From: Bacteroidia bacterium | GTDB taxonomy: Bacteria > Bacteroidota > Bacteroidia > B-17B0 > Aurantibacillaceae | DNA: 64,000 nt | NCBI GenBank assembly: GCA_016787895.1 | Contig: JAEUTN010000020.1 | Location: 124,001-188,000, forward strand | Direction: 5' to 3' | Part shown: piece after piece, positions 24,916-33,161 of the stretch | Position numbering within the stretch: the stretch's first letter is position 1 | Layout of the letters: every line of letters begins with the position of its first letter | Notes under the pieces: generated by a model | Seen by the model: the letters and a program-made list of their open reading frames with translations, nothing else | The model's database searches: none | Told to the model about the DNA's origin: nothing | Made by a program: the position numbers and the translations under genes

Positions 24916-27048
24916 ATGGAAAAGTACGTCATTAAAAGAGATGGGGAATACCAGGTCATGAAGGAATTTAAAATCCGTGATGCTATAACGAAAGGTTTTG
25001 AAAGTGTGAACTCGAAGCCGGATCTGCTGGTGCATACAAAGGTAATGGAAAAACTTCAGGAAAAAGATACCTGGAGTGTAGAAGAGATACAGGACGCCAT
25101 AGAGCAGGAACTATACCGGCGGGGGCATTTTGAGGTCATGCGTTCGTTTATGCTTTACCGGCACACCAGAAAATTGCAGCGCAACCACCTGGCGCAGATC
25201 GATACCGCAACAACTTACGTTAACAGCACACAAACCATTGAGGAATACACCGGAGAAACGGATTGGAGAGTAAATGCAAATGCCAATACCTCCTTTTCAA
25301 ATGCGGGATTGGTGAACAATGTGGCAGGTAAGGTCATCGCCAATTATTGGCTTGATAAGGTGTATTCACCGGAGGAAGGCGCGGCTCACCGCAGAGGCGA
25401 CATTCACATCCATGACCTGGATTGTTTAACCGGGTATTGTGCGGGCTGGAGTTTAAGAGTGCTTTTGAACGAGGGATTCAACGGGGTTCGTGGAAGAGTG
25501 GAAAGTCGCCCCCCATCACATTTCAGAGAGGCTCTCGGTCAGATGGCTAATTTCCTGGGGATATTGCAAAGCGAATGGGCAGGGGCTCAGGCTTTCAGTT
25601 CATTTGATACCTATCTGGCGCCGTATGTGTTTAAGGATAAACTCTCTTATTCAGAAATACTAAAAGCCGTTCGGAGCTTTGTATACAATTTGAATGTACC
25701 GGCACGCTGGGGACAGTCGCCATTCACTAACATTACCCTCGATTGGGTGGTTCCGTCTGACCTTAAGGAGCAAATTCCCACCAGAAACAACAGGCACCTG
25801 TTTGAGGATTTGCAGGATGAGAATCTTGTCCTGCAAGCGCAATCAAGAGGTGCAGAACACCTTACGGATTTAAAATACGAGCACTTTCAAAACGAAATGA
25901 ATCTGATCAATAAGGCGTATTATACGGTGATGACAGAAGGAGACGCGCAAGGACAACCCTTTACCTTTCCCATCCCAACCGTTAACATCACCGAAGATTT
26001 TGACTGGTATGGTGAAAACACCGATTTGCTGTTTGAAAACACCGCAAAAATAGGGTCCTCGTATTTCCAGAATTTTATTGGTAGTCAATACACCCTGGAT
26101 GCGAATGGCAATCGCGTGGAGAACGAAAGTGCCTACAAACCCAACGCGGTGCGAAGCATGTGTTGCCGTTTGCAATTGGATTTAAGAGAACTGCTAAAGA
26201 GAGGGAATGGTTTGTTTGGTAGTGCAGAGATGACTGGCAGCATAGGGGTGGTGACGCTCAACATGGCTCGCCTGGGTTTCCTTTATAAAGGAAACGAAAC
26301 GGGTTTGTTTGAAAGACTAAATGAGTTGCTTGAATTGGCGAAATCAACCCTTGAGAAAAAAAGAGCGTTTATACAGAACATGTTTGACAGAGGTTTATAC
26401 CCTTATACAAAAAGGTATTTAAGTCATTTCAGAAATCACTTTTCAACGATAGGGGTGAATGGCATGAACGAGATGATTGTGAATTTTACTTCGGGTAATG
26501 ATACTATCAGTACCGAAAGTGGTATTGGTTTTGCTGCCCGGGTTCTCGACTTCATTCGAAACAAAATGAAGGTCTTTCAAACCGAAACAAGCAATTTGTA
26601 TAATCTGGAGGCTACACCGGCAGAAGGTACCACCTACCGCTTTGCCAAGGAAGACAAAAAACGTTACCCTGAAATTTTACAATCCGGACAAGGCGAAAAC
26701 ATTTATTATACCAACAGTTCACAGCTGCCGGTCGATCATACCGAAGATCCTTTTGAAGCCCTGCTCTTGCAGAACGAACTGCAGTGCAAATATACCGGTG
26801 GTACCGTTCTTCACCTTTACATGCGTGAAAAACTAAGTTCACCCGAAGCCTGCAGGAACCTGGTTAAAAAAGTGATTTCCGGGTTTAGTCTGCCATACAT
26901 TACCATAACCCCGGTGTTCAGTGTTTGCCCTAAACACGGGTACCTTTCCGGTGAACACACGTATTGCCCTCAATGTGACGAGGACCTGATCAAACAATTA
27001 ACACAAAACCTAATAACTTATGAAAACAGCAACACAACACCTGCTTGA
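24916..27048 (+). CDS. nrdD: Anaerobic ribonucleoside-triphosphate reductase NrdD, lacking the glycyl-radical segment
   Basis: This class III reductase makes dNTPs without oxygen. The 710-residue frame has an N-terminal ATP-cone (YVIKRDGEYQVMKEFKIRDAI), the catalytic barrel (for example SMCCRLQLDLRELL and LFGSAEMTGSIGVVTLNM) and the C-terminal zinc-binding pair of Cys motifs (CPKHGYL, then CPQC). It stops 24 residues after the last Cys without the essential RVxGY glycyl-radical loop. That loop is encoded in the +1 frame by the short overlapping gene that follows. Either the gene is split, a frameshift joins the two, or one base is wrong in the assembly. The Rrf2 gene is 33 bases upstream and probably in the same operon. 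Confidence 0.95.
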   Translation: MEKYVIKRDGEYQVMKEFKIRDAITKGFESVNSKPDLLVHTKVMEKLQEKDTWSVEEIQDAIEQELYRRGHFEVMRSFMLYRHTRKLQRNHLAQIDTATTYVNSTQTIEEYTGETDWRVNANANTSFSNAGLVNNVAGKVIANYWLDKVYSPEEGAAHRRGDIHIHDLDCLTGYCAGWSLRVLLNEGFNGVRGRVESRPPSHFREALGQMANFLGILQSEWAGAQAFSSFDTYLAPYVFKDKLSYSEILKAVRSFVYNLNVPARWGQSPFTNITLDWVVPSDLKEQIPTRNNRHLFEDLQDENLVLQAQSRGAEHLTDLKYEHFQNEMNLINKAYYTVMTEGDAQGQPFTFPIPTVNITEDFDWYGENTDLLFENTAKIGSSYFQNFIGSQYTLDANGNRVENESAYKPNAVRSMCCRLQLDLRELLKRGNGLFGSAEMTGSIGVVTLNMARLGFLYKGNETGLFERLNELLELAKSTLEKKRAFIQNMFDRGLYPYTKRYLSHFRNHFSTIGVNGMNEMIVNFTSGNDTISTESGIGFAARVLDFIRNKMKVFQTETSNLYNLEATPAEGTTYRFAKEDKKRYPEILQSGQGENIYYTNSSQLPVDHTEDPFEALLLQNELQCKYTGGTVLHLYMREKLSSPEACRNLVKKVISGFSLPYITITPVFSVCPKHGYLSGEHTYCPQCDEDLIKQLTQNLITYENSNTTPA

Positions 27049-27187
27049 ACAGCACAATAACCTGCGCACCAAGTGCCTTGTATACACAAGGGTTATGGGG
27101 TACCACAGACCGGTAGAGAGTTTTAACATTGGAAAAAAGGGTGAACACAAACAACGAAAACACTTCGAAGAACGTCGCTGCGAATAA
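27020..27187 (+). CDS. nrdD: Glycyl-radical C-terminal module of NrdD in a separate frame
   Basis: A 55-residue frame with its own ATG overlaps the last 29 bases of nrdD. It begins MKTATQHLLEQHNNLR and contains RVMGYHRPVESFNIGKK, which matches the glycyl-radical loop and tail of NrdD; Gly27 would carry the radical made by NrdG. Two tandem stop codons (TAATAA) precede its ATG in this frame, so any join to nrdD by frameshift must occur between 27017 and 27045. A separate subunit would recall the YfiD spare part of pyruvate formate-lyase. A simple sequencing error is the main alternative. Its last 47 bases overlap nrdG. Confidence 0.75.
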   Translation: MKTATQHLLEQHNNLRTKCLVYTRVMGYHRPVESFNIGKKGEHKQRKHFEERRCE

Positions 27188-27857
27188 AGTAATTTATAAC
27201 ATCAGCCCGTTTACACTGCTTGATTATCCCGAAAAAACGGCTTGTATTTTCTGGTTTGCAGGTTGCAACATGCGTTGTTTGTATTGCTACAATCCGGAGA
27301 TTGTGTATGGCAAGGGAAGTATAACCTATGAGCAAGCATTGATTTTCCTTAAATCTAGGAGAGGACTATTGGATGCCGTTGTTTTAAGTGGGGGGGAATG
27401 CAGCTTACACCAACACCTTCCGGAATTTATAACAGAAATCAAACGTCTGGGATTTTTGGTGAAGATGGATACCAATGGGTCTAAGCCGGGGCTATTGCGT
27501 TACCTTTCGCAGAAGGGATTGTTGGACTATGTAGCGCTTGATTTTAAAGCACCTAAACATAAATTTAAGAGCCTCACTACATCAGACCTTTATCTTCACT
27601 TTAGGGAGAGCCTTAGAGTGCTTGTAAACTCTGGTATCCGCTTTGAAGTTAGAACAACCATACACTCGGAGTTGTTGAATCAAAACGATGTGGATGAGAT
27701 GATGGAAGTGTTGAACGCGGAAGGTTATCAGGGAACCTATTACTTACAACATTTCAGGAATGGTTCTGATACTTTAATAGAACTGCCGGAGTCCAAACCC
27801 GATTACCTTCATAAGGTGATCGGAAAACAGGACATTAATGTCCGATTTAGGGGATAA
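27141..27857 (+). CDS. nrdG: NrdG, NrdD-activating radical SAM enzyme
   Basis: The GTG at 27141 gives 238 residues (a TTG four codons upstream is also possible); no ATG is available early in the frame. The CNMRCLYC motif (Cys42, Cys46, Cys49) binds the [4Fe-4S] cluster, and VVLSGGECSL is the GGE motif. The enzyme uses SAM to create the glycyl radical on NrdD. The start overlaps the short glycyl-radical frame, so the three genes form one unit. The last codons contain a palindrome like the Rrf2-type operators. Confidence 0.93.
   Translation: MNTNNENTSKNVAANKVIYNISPFTLLDYPEKTACIFWFAGCNMRCLYCYNPEIVYGKGSITYEQALIFLKSRRGLLDAVVLSGGECSLHQHLPEFITEIKRLGFLVKMDTNGSKPGLLRYLSQKGLLDYVALDFKAPKHKFKSLTTSDLYLHFRESLRVLVNSGIRFEVRTTIHSELLNQNDVDEMMEVLNAEGYQGTYYLQHFRNGSDTLIELPESKPDYLHKVIGKQDINVRFRG
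27828..27845. promoter_or_regulatory. Palindrome resembling the Rrf2-type operator, at the end of nrdG
   Basis: CAGGACATTAATGTCCGA contains the perfect palindrome GGACATTAATGTCC and fits the NMGGAY-N6-RTCCGA pattern of the three intergenic operators. It lies within the last codons of nrdG and about 80 bases before the promoter of the copper uptake genes. Coding constraint could also produce it. Confidence 0.35.
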
Positions 27858-27905
27858 ACTGAGCAGAATTAGGCATTAGAGGGGCAGAACCTGAGAATTA
27901 TCATC

Positions 27906-27933
27906 TTGCGTAATTAATATTTACTTACATTTG
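27906..27933 (+). promoter_or_regulatory. Promoter of the copper uptake genes
   Basis: TTG at 27906-27908 and TACATTTG at 27926-27933 form a -33/-7 pair with 17 bases between. The GTG start of the next gene is 14 bases beyond. Confidence 0.55.
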
Positions 27934-27946
27934 CGGAGCAATTATT

Positions 27947-28351
27947 GTGAAAGTTTCTTTGTTTATAATTCTGGTGTTAAGTATCATGCTGCAAAGCTTC
28001 AGCAAAATCATTGTGGTGTCCAATTATTTGCTCAACAAACAGGAGATTACACTTCGGTATTGCGAAAATAAAGCTAAACCCGCTTTGCGTTGTCAGGGCA
28101 TGTGTCATTTAAAGAAACAACTCGCAGAAGAAAATGCCAAAAACAGTCAGAGCAGGTCACCGGGAAGTGAATTGGGCGAAGTCGTTTTGTTTCAGGTGGA
28201 AACCGAATCTTTAATAAAATTTCCTTTTGTCACTAAATTGCACAACTACCCCGCTTGTCCTGGCGTGGAAACAACAAGCTACACGAATGCCATTTTCCAT
28301 CCCCCTTCCGTCAATCGCGGCTTCTATCGTATGAGCACCAGGCCTTGCTGA
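27947..28351 (+). CDS. Small secreted Cys-containing protein of unknown function
   Basis: The 134-residue protein starts at GTG and has an N-terminal hydrophobic signal (VSLFIILVLSIMLQSFSK). The mature part begins NYLLNKQEITLRYCENKAKP and continues RCQGMCHLKKQL, with Cys39, Cys49 and Cys53 forming a CxxxCH-like cluster, and further cysteines at YPACPG and the terminal TRPC. I recall similar small proteins next to metal TonB receptors in Bacteroidota, but can name no function. Here it is followed by a YtkA-like lipoprotein and a copper-type TonB receptor, so a metal-related role is an inference from context. Confidence 0.7.
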   Translation: MKVSLFIILVLSIMLQSFSKIIVVSNYLLNKQEITLRYCENKAKPALRCQGMCHLKKQLAEENAKNSQSRSPGSELGEVVLFQVETESLIKFPFVTKLHNYPACPGVETTSYTNAIFHPPSVNRGFYRMSTRPC

Positions 28352-28451
28352 CATTAGTCTAGGGCTGTGAATTAATTACTGTATTTTAATTATCATTATT
28401 TAATCTGGAAATGCACATAACTAGTGTGCGTGTAACATTATATTATACATT

Positions 28452-29297
28452 ATGAAAAATCGAATTCGAATTCTGCTATTGTTTTTAGCAGCAGGTCTTT
28501 TTACCGTAGGTTGTAAAAAAGAAGAAACAAAGCCTGCCCCAAGCCCAACACCGCCCACTCCAACACCAACTGAAACGATGACCAAAGTGGGTGAAACCTA
28601 CCTGGCAGGATCAGGAGCAAAAGCCATTGTTTACGCGAAGAAGGCTTTTGAAACCGGTTACAATGAAGTATATGTGGCACTTTACGATTCCGCAGATGGC
28701 AGCAAACTCAGCCGGGGGCACTTTGAAGTGCTTCCAATGATGGACATGGGAATGATGCAACATGCCTGTCCCGTTGAAAACACGGAGGATACCACAACAA
28801 CAAACGGTTATTTTGCATCCGTTGTTTATTTTTCAATGGCAGGCACCTCCTCCCAGTGGAGTCTGAACTTCAGTTTTCATAACCATAAAAATGAACGACA
28901 TGGGGAAGGCAGTTTAGGTGTTGAGGTCAAAGCTAGTTCACCGTCAAAGTTCAAAACAACCATGTTAAGTTTAGATAGCAACAAGGTTTTGTTTTTGTCT
29001 TTTGTTGAGCCTTCAAAACCTGTGGTGGGAATCAATAATCTTGAAATTGTACTTCACCATAAAAAATCAGGTATGGAGTATGTGCCAGTTGAGAATTACA
29101 CCATTGAAATTGAACCCAACATGCCAAGCATGGGCCATGGTTCTCCCAACAACGTCAATCCGGTTCACATGGGCCAAGGGCACTACAAAGGAAAAGTGAA
29201 TTACACGATGACCGGTTTGTGGCAAATCAAGTTGAAGATTTACAAAGCAGGGGTATTGATAAGCGATGATCAGTTTTTTGAAATGACCCTGGATTGA
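28452..29297 (+). CDS. Met/His-rich YtkA-like lipoprotein, probable copper handling
   Basis: The 281-residue lipoprotein (lipobox TVGC, Cys21) has a Pro/Thr linker to about residue 40. It carries Met/His clusters MMDMGMMQHAC (about 97-107) and a C-terminal YtkA-like beta domain with PNMPSMGHGSPNN, HMGQGHYKG and MTGLWQIKLKI. YtkA/FixH-type domains occur in copper-protein assembly genes. The stop overlaps the ATG of the TonB receptor (TGATG), so the pair is translationally coupled. I infer that it binds copper delivered by the receptor. Confidence 0.82.
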   Translation: MKNRIRILLLFLAAGLFTVGCKKEETKPAPSPTPPTPTPTETMTKVGETYLAGSGAKAIVYAKKAFETGYNEVYVALYDSADGSKLSRGHFEVLPMMDMGMMQHACPVENTEDTTTTNGYFASVVYFSMAGTSSQWSLNFSFHNHKNERHGEGSLGVEVKASSPSKFKTTMLSLDSNKVLFLSFVEPSKPVVGINNLEIVLHHKKSGMEYVPVENYTIEIEPNMPSMGHGSPNNVNPVHMGQGHYKGKVNYTMTGLWQIKLKIYKAGVLISDDQFFEMTLD

Positions 29298-31294
29298 TGT
29301 TCAAACGAGCCATTTTAATTTTGTTCTGGTTTTTTACCGGGAGTCTTTGTTCGCAAACCACGGACAAGGACTCTTTGGTTAAAACCATTGATTTGGAGGA
29401 AGTATGCATCATCAAGGATGGGGATAAAAATCAGTCTTTTGGTTTTTTTCGCAGCAGTAAACTGGCCAGCACCGAGGATATTCTGGCCCGAATGCCGGGG
29501 GTGAATCTTACCAGGCGCGGCGCTTATGGATTAGAACCCGGTCTGCGCAATTACAATGGAACGCAGAGCAATTTGGTGATTGATGGTATGCGCATGTATG
29601 GGGCCTGCACCGACAAAATGGATCCGGTTTCCATATACATTGAACCGGGCAACCTGCAAAGCATTGAAATTGCGCAGGGCGCTTCAGGGGCCCGGGCCGG
29701 CAGCACCATTGGAGGACAGATTAACATGATCATGCGGGAACCGGAGATCAATTGTCACAACCGTTTCAAAGGTGTGTTGGCACAATCGTATATGAGTGTA
29801 AACAAAGGGTACAACAGCAATTTTAATTTCGAACAGTCTTCTGCCAAATGGGCTTATCGCCTGAGCGCTACTTACAGAACAGCCGGAAATTATATGGCAG
29901 GTGGAGATAGCCTGATTGAGCACTCAGGTTATACCAAAGCCAATCTTTCGGCGAATGTGTTGTACCGGATCAATGAAAAACACCGGCTCAAACTGGATTT
30001 GCTGGGTGACTGGGGCAGAAACATAGGATACCCGGCTTTGCCCATGGATGTGGGAAGAGCGGATGCCGGAATTTACGCCTTAACGCACAACTTAACAATC
30101 CAAAATGGCGTGTTTAAACAAAACGAATTAAAAGTGTATTACAATTCTGTGTATCACGAAATGGATGACACCCAACGCCCCGAGGCGCCTATGCACATGG
30201 ATATGCCGGGCTGGAGTCAAACACTCGGTTTTTATAATGAATTAAGCGGCAGAGGAAATCTGAAATTGCGTTTAGATTATCACCAGGTTTATACCAGAGC
30301 TGATATGACCATGTACCCGCCTAACGAAGCGGTAATGTACATGCAAACCTTACCTGAAAATAATTTGCATGATGTGGGAATCGCAGCCGGAAAAACCTTT
30401 CAGTTTCAGGAGCAGCAACAAATTCTTATGAATTTCAGAATGGATTTTTACGCCCAGGCAGCGGTCGATGGTTTTGGCGCGTCGCAGTGGACCGTTTATG
30501 ATGAGAACATCACGATCACTCAAAACAATCTTTTGAAAAACGCCAGCCTCAGTTACTCTAAAAAAATCAAACAACACAGCCACTTGCTTTTCACCCTGGC
30601 TTATGGAGAACGCATTCCAAGTTCCAACGAACGTTACGGGTATTATTTATTTAACCGCCAGGATATGTATGACTACCTTGGGAATCAGCACCTGAAGCCG
30701 GAACAATCCATTCAGGGAGAACTACGTTTTGAACAAAAATTTAAAAACATAGAGTACTTCGCGAATTTATTTTACCATCATAATGTTAATTACATTTATG
30801 CTTACCGTTTGGATGGCTACAGCCAGATGACCATAGGCGCTCTGGGATTAAAAACCTATAAAAATATTTCTTACGCAGTCACTCAGGGATTTGAAGCAGG
30901 GGCTAAAGCCTCTTTAGGTGAATCGTTTTTTTATATCGCGAATTTAAAGTTTGTTTTGGCTCAAACTTATGAGGGCAAAGCCCTTCCATTGGTGCCTCCC
31001 TTTAAATTACAACATGCTTTAAGGTACAGCTATAAATTGTATCAGTTTCAATTAGAGCATGATTTTGGCGCAGCGCAGAACAGAATCAATCCGGATTTCG
31101 GGGACAAAGCAACGCCGGCCTTTAACTTGATTAATTTAAGAGCTTCCCGTAATTTTATCATCAGGAACAAAGTCCTTCAACTGGCCCTGGCCTGTGAAAA
31201 TGTGTTCGATCTTTTGTACCATGAGCACCTCGATATTGCTCAGGTGCCCCGTTTCGGCAGAAACCTGATGATTAACCTGAATTTTATTTTTTAA
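29297..31294 (+). CDS. TonB-dependent outer-membrane copper receptor, OprC/NosA-like
   Basis: The ATG at 29297 gives 665 residues: signal peptide, a short plug domain (about 30-150; LARMPGVNLTRRGAYGLEP, then VIDGMRM) and a 22-strand barrel ending in Phe (NLMINLNFIF). Cys104 and Met108 in GACTDKMDP and His287 and Met289 in YHEMDD match the CxxxM and HxM residues that bind Cu(I) in Pseudomonas OprC. OprC and its relative NosA supply copper, in NosA's case for nitrous oxide reductase. The gene therefore probably feeds NosZ and cbb3 oxidase encoded nearby. The MHMDM cluster at 299-303 may add ligands. Confidence 0.9.
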   Translation: MFKRAILILFWFFTGSLCSQTTDKDSLVKTIDLEEVCIIKDGDKNQSFGFFRSSKLASTEDILARMPGVNLTRRGAYGLEPGLRNYNGTQSNLVIDGMRMYGACTDKMDPVSIYIEPGNLQSIEIAQGASGARAGSTIGGQINMIMREPEINCHNRFKGVLAQSYMSVNKGYNSNFNFEQSSAKWAYRLSATYRTAGNYMAGGDSLIEHSGYTKANLSANVLYRINEKHRLKLDLLGDWGRNIGYPALPMDVGRADAGIYALTHNLTIQNGVFKQNELKVYYNSVYHEMDDTQRPEAPMHMDMPGWSQTLGFYNELSGRGNLKLRLDYHQVYTRADMTMYPPNEAVMYMQTLPENNLHDVGIAAGKTFQFQEQQQILMNFRMDFYAQAAVDGFGASQWTVYDENITITQNNLLKNASLSYSKKIKQHSHLLFTLAYGERIPSSNERYGYYLFNRQDMYDYLGNQHLKPEQSIQGELRFEQKFKNIEYFANLFYHHNVNYIYAYRLDGYSQMTIGALGLKTYKNISYAVTQGFEAGAKASLGESFFYIANLKFVLAQTYEGKALPLVPPFKLQHALRYSYKLYQFQLEHDFGAAQNRINPDFGDKATPAFNLINLRASRNFIIRNKVLQLALACENVFDLLYHEHLDIAQVPRFGRNLMINLNFIF

Positions 31295-31326
31295 TGAGCA
31301 TTCAAAACCTTGAATTACCTGACGGC

Positions 31327-32562
31327 TTAGGTCAGTGGAAATTCAATTTCTGATCTGCGTTTAAATTGAGAGACAAATAAAAAGAAAGCCCCGGCTGACA
31401 GGAGTAGTGCCACTATAAACAAGGTTTCATTCACATTGGGAATTACAAAGTAGCTGAAGGAAGCAACACCCTGTATCGCTAATACCAGCTCATTAAAAAA
31501 CACTCCGGATAAAAACAACACAAATCCCAATGCACTCAGGTGGTTTCTTTGAATTAAATTCTGCACATAACTGTACACCAGTAAAAATACACTGATTACG
31601 GCCAATAGCACAAGGTGCAGGTAAGCAATAACAATGGGCCTGAAGCCAAAGGCCAGTTTCGCGATAATAGGCACTGTTGAGCCCAGTTGCAATAGCAATT
31701 TTATACTGAAGCCCAGTATCACAAACAGGAACACATACACACTGAGTTTATCGGGAGCTGAAACCTGCACCTTTAATTTTTTGAGGTGTGTCAGCACTTT
31801 TATCCATCCGAAAAGTTGCACCAAAGCGGCCAGGATAACAAGGATGTATAACCACAACGGTATGTTGGCCCATAGTACAGAGAGAAAGTAAGCAGGAATA
31901 GCTGAAGTAAAAAACAAAGTAAAAATGCTTTTGCTGTATGGAATTTGTGGGAATTTTTCTTTCAGTGCATTAAGTGCCAATCCAAGGCAAGAGAAGAGAA
32001 AAAAGCCATTGTATTGAAAATGCAGGTAAAAGTAAACGGCGGCCAGATACCAGTTTTCATTAAAGTTTCGTGTGGCCATAATGTAAGCAAGGTAAAGCGT
32101 GCCTACCGATGAAAGGATGTTAAACCAAAGAGCAGCCCTGAACCAGTTGTTTTCCCTGTCATTCTCTTCTGTCTTACGAAGGTCTCTGAAAAAATAATAG
32201 GCAAAAAAGCAGGCAATAACAATTGTACCCGAAGATAAAACAATGGAACTGATGGAATATCCATACACAAAAAACGAGAGGAGCATACCGTAGGAACAAA
32301 GCAGGTTGCAGGCTAATAAACGGTTGTAGGGTTGGGGTGAAATGACGTTGTTTTTTTGGTGCAGGTACCAAACCAGCAAGGCATAGATGGTTTGGCTGAT
32401 CCAACCGGCGAAAGCAAAGTGAGAATGGGCGTATTGAATGTATTTTTGATTAAAATAGGGAAACTCAAAACCTATCTTGTAACGCATGAGTGTACCTAAA
32501 AGTGCTACTATAAAAAGATTAAGTAGTGAAAAGCCAAGCCAAAAACGCGTTCTGAATATCAT
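31327..32562 (-). CDS. Degenerate haem-copper-oxidase-like membrane protein
   Basis: The 411-residue protein has about 12 membrane helices and no name that I can assign. Three of its His positions follow the spacing of CcoN from this window: His48 in YAHSHFAFAGWISQ (CcoN His59, low-spin haem), His181 in YFYLHFQYNGFF (CcoN His206, CuB) and His316 in AYLHLVLL (CcoN His344/346). Intervals are 133 and 135 residues against 147 and 140. The His-His pair expected near residue 231 is missing (AYFLSVLWANIP). It could be a haem-binding relative such as an NnrS-like protein or an inactive subunit. It is divergent from the HMA protein, sharing an Fnr-like site. Confidence 0.72.
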   Translation of the reverse strand: MIFRTRFWLGFSLLNLFIVALLGTLMRYKIGFEFPYFNQKYIQYAHSHFAFAGWISQTIYALLVWYLHQKNNVISPQPYNRLLACNLLCSYGMLLSFFVYGYSISSIVLSSGTIVIACFFAYYFFRDLRKTEENDRENNWFRAALWFNILSSVGTLYLAYIMATRNFNENWYLAAVYFYLHFQYNGFFLFSCLGLALNALKEKFPQIPYSKSIFTLFFTSAIPAYFLSVLWANIPLWLYILVILAALVQLFGWIKVLTHLKKLKVQVSAPDKLSVYVFLFVILGFSIKLLLQLGSTVPIIAKLAFGFRPIVIAYLHLVLLAVISVFLLVYSYVQNLIQRNHLSALGFVLFLSGVFFNELVLAIQGVASFSYFVIPNVNETLFIVALLLSAGAFFLFVSQFKRRSEIEFPLT

Positions 32563-32695
32563 ACGTACCTGTTAATTCTTTTTCTCCTGCCATCCTTTAT
32601 TAATCCGGGTTGTGAACCTAAAGGTAGGGCCAGTCAACCTGCAGTGTGCCTGGCTTTTACTTCCCGAAGGTATTCCGGAGAACAAGATAAAAGCA

Positions 32696-32759
32696 TGACA
32701 TTTGTCAGTTCAATATCACGCATTTATCAACAGGCGGTTCATTGTGTGATATACCTTTG
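32696..32759 (+). promoter_or_regulatory. Fnr-like site and promoter for the HMA protein gene
   Basis: TGACATTTGTCA (32696-32707) is a palindrome with the shared core, and TACCTTTG (32752-32759) is an exact -7 element 32 bases before the TTG start. The site centre lies about 64 bases before the expected transcription start, a position at which Crp/Fnr proteins can activate. It also lies 133 bases upstream of the divergent HCO-like gene. Confidence 0.65.
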
Positions 32760-32791
32760 CATTGTTTTTATAAATTTAAACTGTTATTGCC

Positions 32792-33085
32792 TTGGAATCA
32801 CTTAAAATACAGGTCGAAAACCTGAAGTGCGGAGGTTGTGCCAACACCATTAAAAATGGCATTCGCGAATTGAAAGGGGTAAATGAGGTGTTGGTGAATC
32901 CCGAAGAACAATGGGTGGAAATCCGCCATGAAAAGGCCATTGACGAGAACGGCATTCTTGAGAAGCTGAAAGCCATGGGTTACCCCAAAGCGGGAACCAC
33001 AGAAGGCCTGGAGAAGTTTGGAAGAAATCTAAAATCCTACTTTAGTTGTGCCATTGGCAGGCTGGAAGGGGAGGATGAAAAGTAG
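32792..33085 (+). CDS. Heavy-metal-associated (HMA) domain protein
   Basis: The 97-residue protein starts at TTG because no ATG lies in range. An HMA ferredoxin-like fold occupies residues 1-66 with the metal site CGGC (Cys13, Cys16) in NLKCGGCANTI; a short tail with FGRNLKSYFSCAIGRLEG follows. Such proteins are cytoplasmic copper chaperones that can load P1B ATPases. Its position just ahead of the cbb3 genes and the ccoI-like ATPase elsewhere in the window suggest that role, which is inferred. Confidence 0.88.
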   Translation: MESLKIQVENLKCGGCANTIKNGIRELKGVNEVLVNPEEQWVEIRHEKAIDENGILEKLKAMGYPKAGTTEGLEKFGRNLKSYFSCAIGRLEGEDEK

Positions 33086-33111
33086 GTTCTGATCTCGGTC
33101 ATTCGCTTAAC

Positions 33112-33154
33112 TGATATAAGTCATTATAAAATACCATTTCCCCGATTACTTTTA
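33112..33154 (+). promoter_or_regulatory. Fnr-like site and promoter of the cbb3 oxidase genes
   Basis: TGATATAAGTCA (33112-33123) has the shared core with T for C in the first arm. TACTTTTA (33147-33154) is a near-match -7 element only 8 bases before the ccoS ATG. The site centre is about 43 bases before the presumed start of transcription, the class II activation position of Fnr. Confidence 0.6.
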
Positions 33155-33161
33155 CCACCCG

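Noticed and set aside
27046-27048. Reading nrdD as simply ended by its TGA, an inactive pseudogene
   Set aside because: The missing glycyl-radical segment is intact in the next frame with its own ATG and nrdG is intact, so loss of function is not indicated.
28415-28432. GCACA-N7-TGTGC-like repeat in the gap before the YtkA-like gene
   Set aside because: The arms are only five bases, in AT-rich DNA, with no second copy or clear promoter relation.
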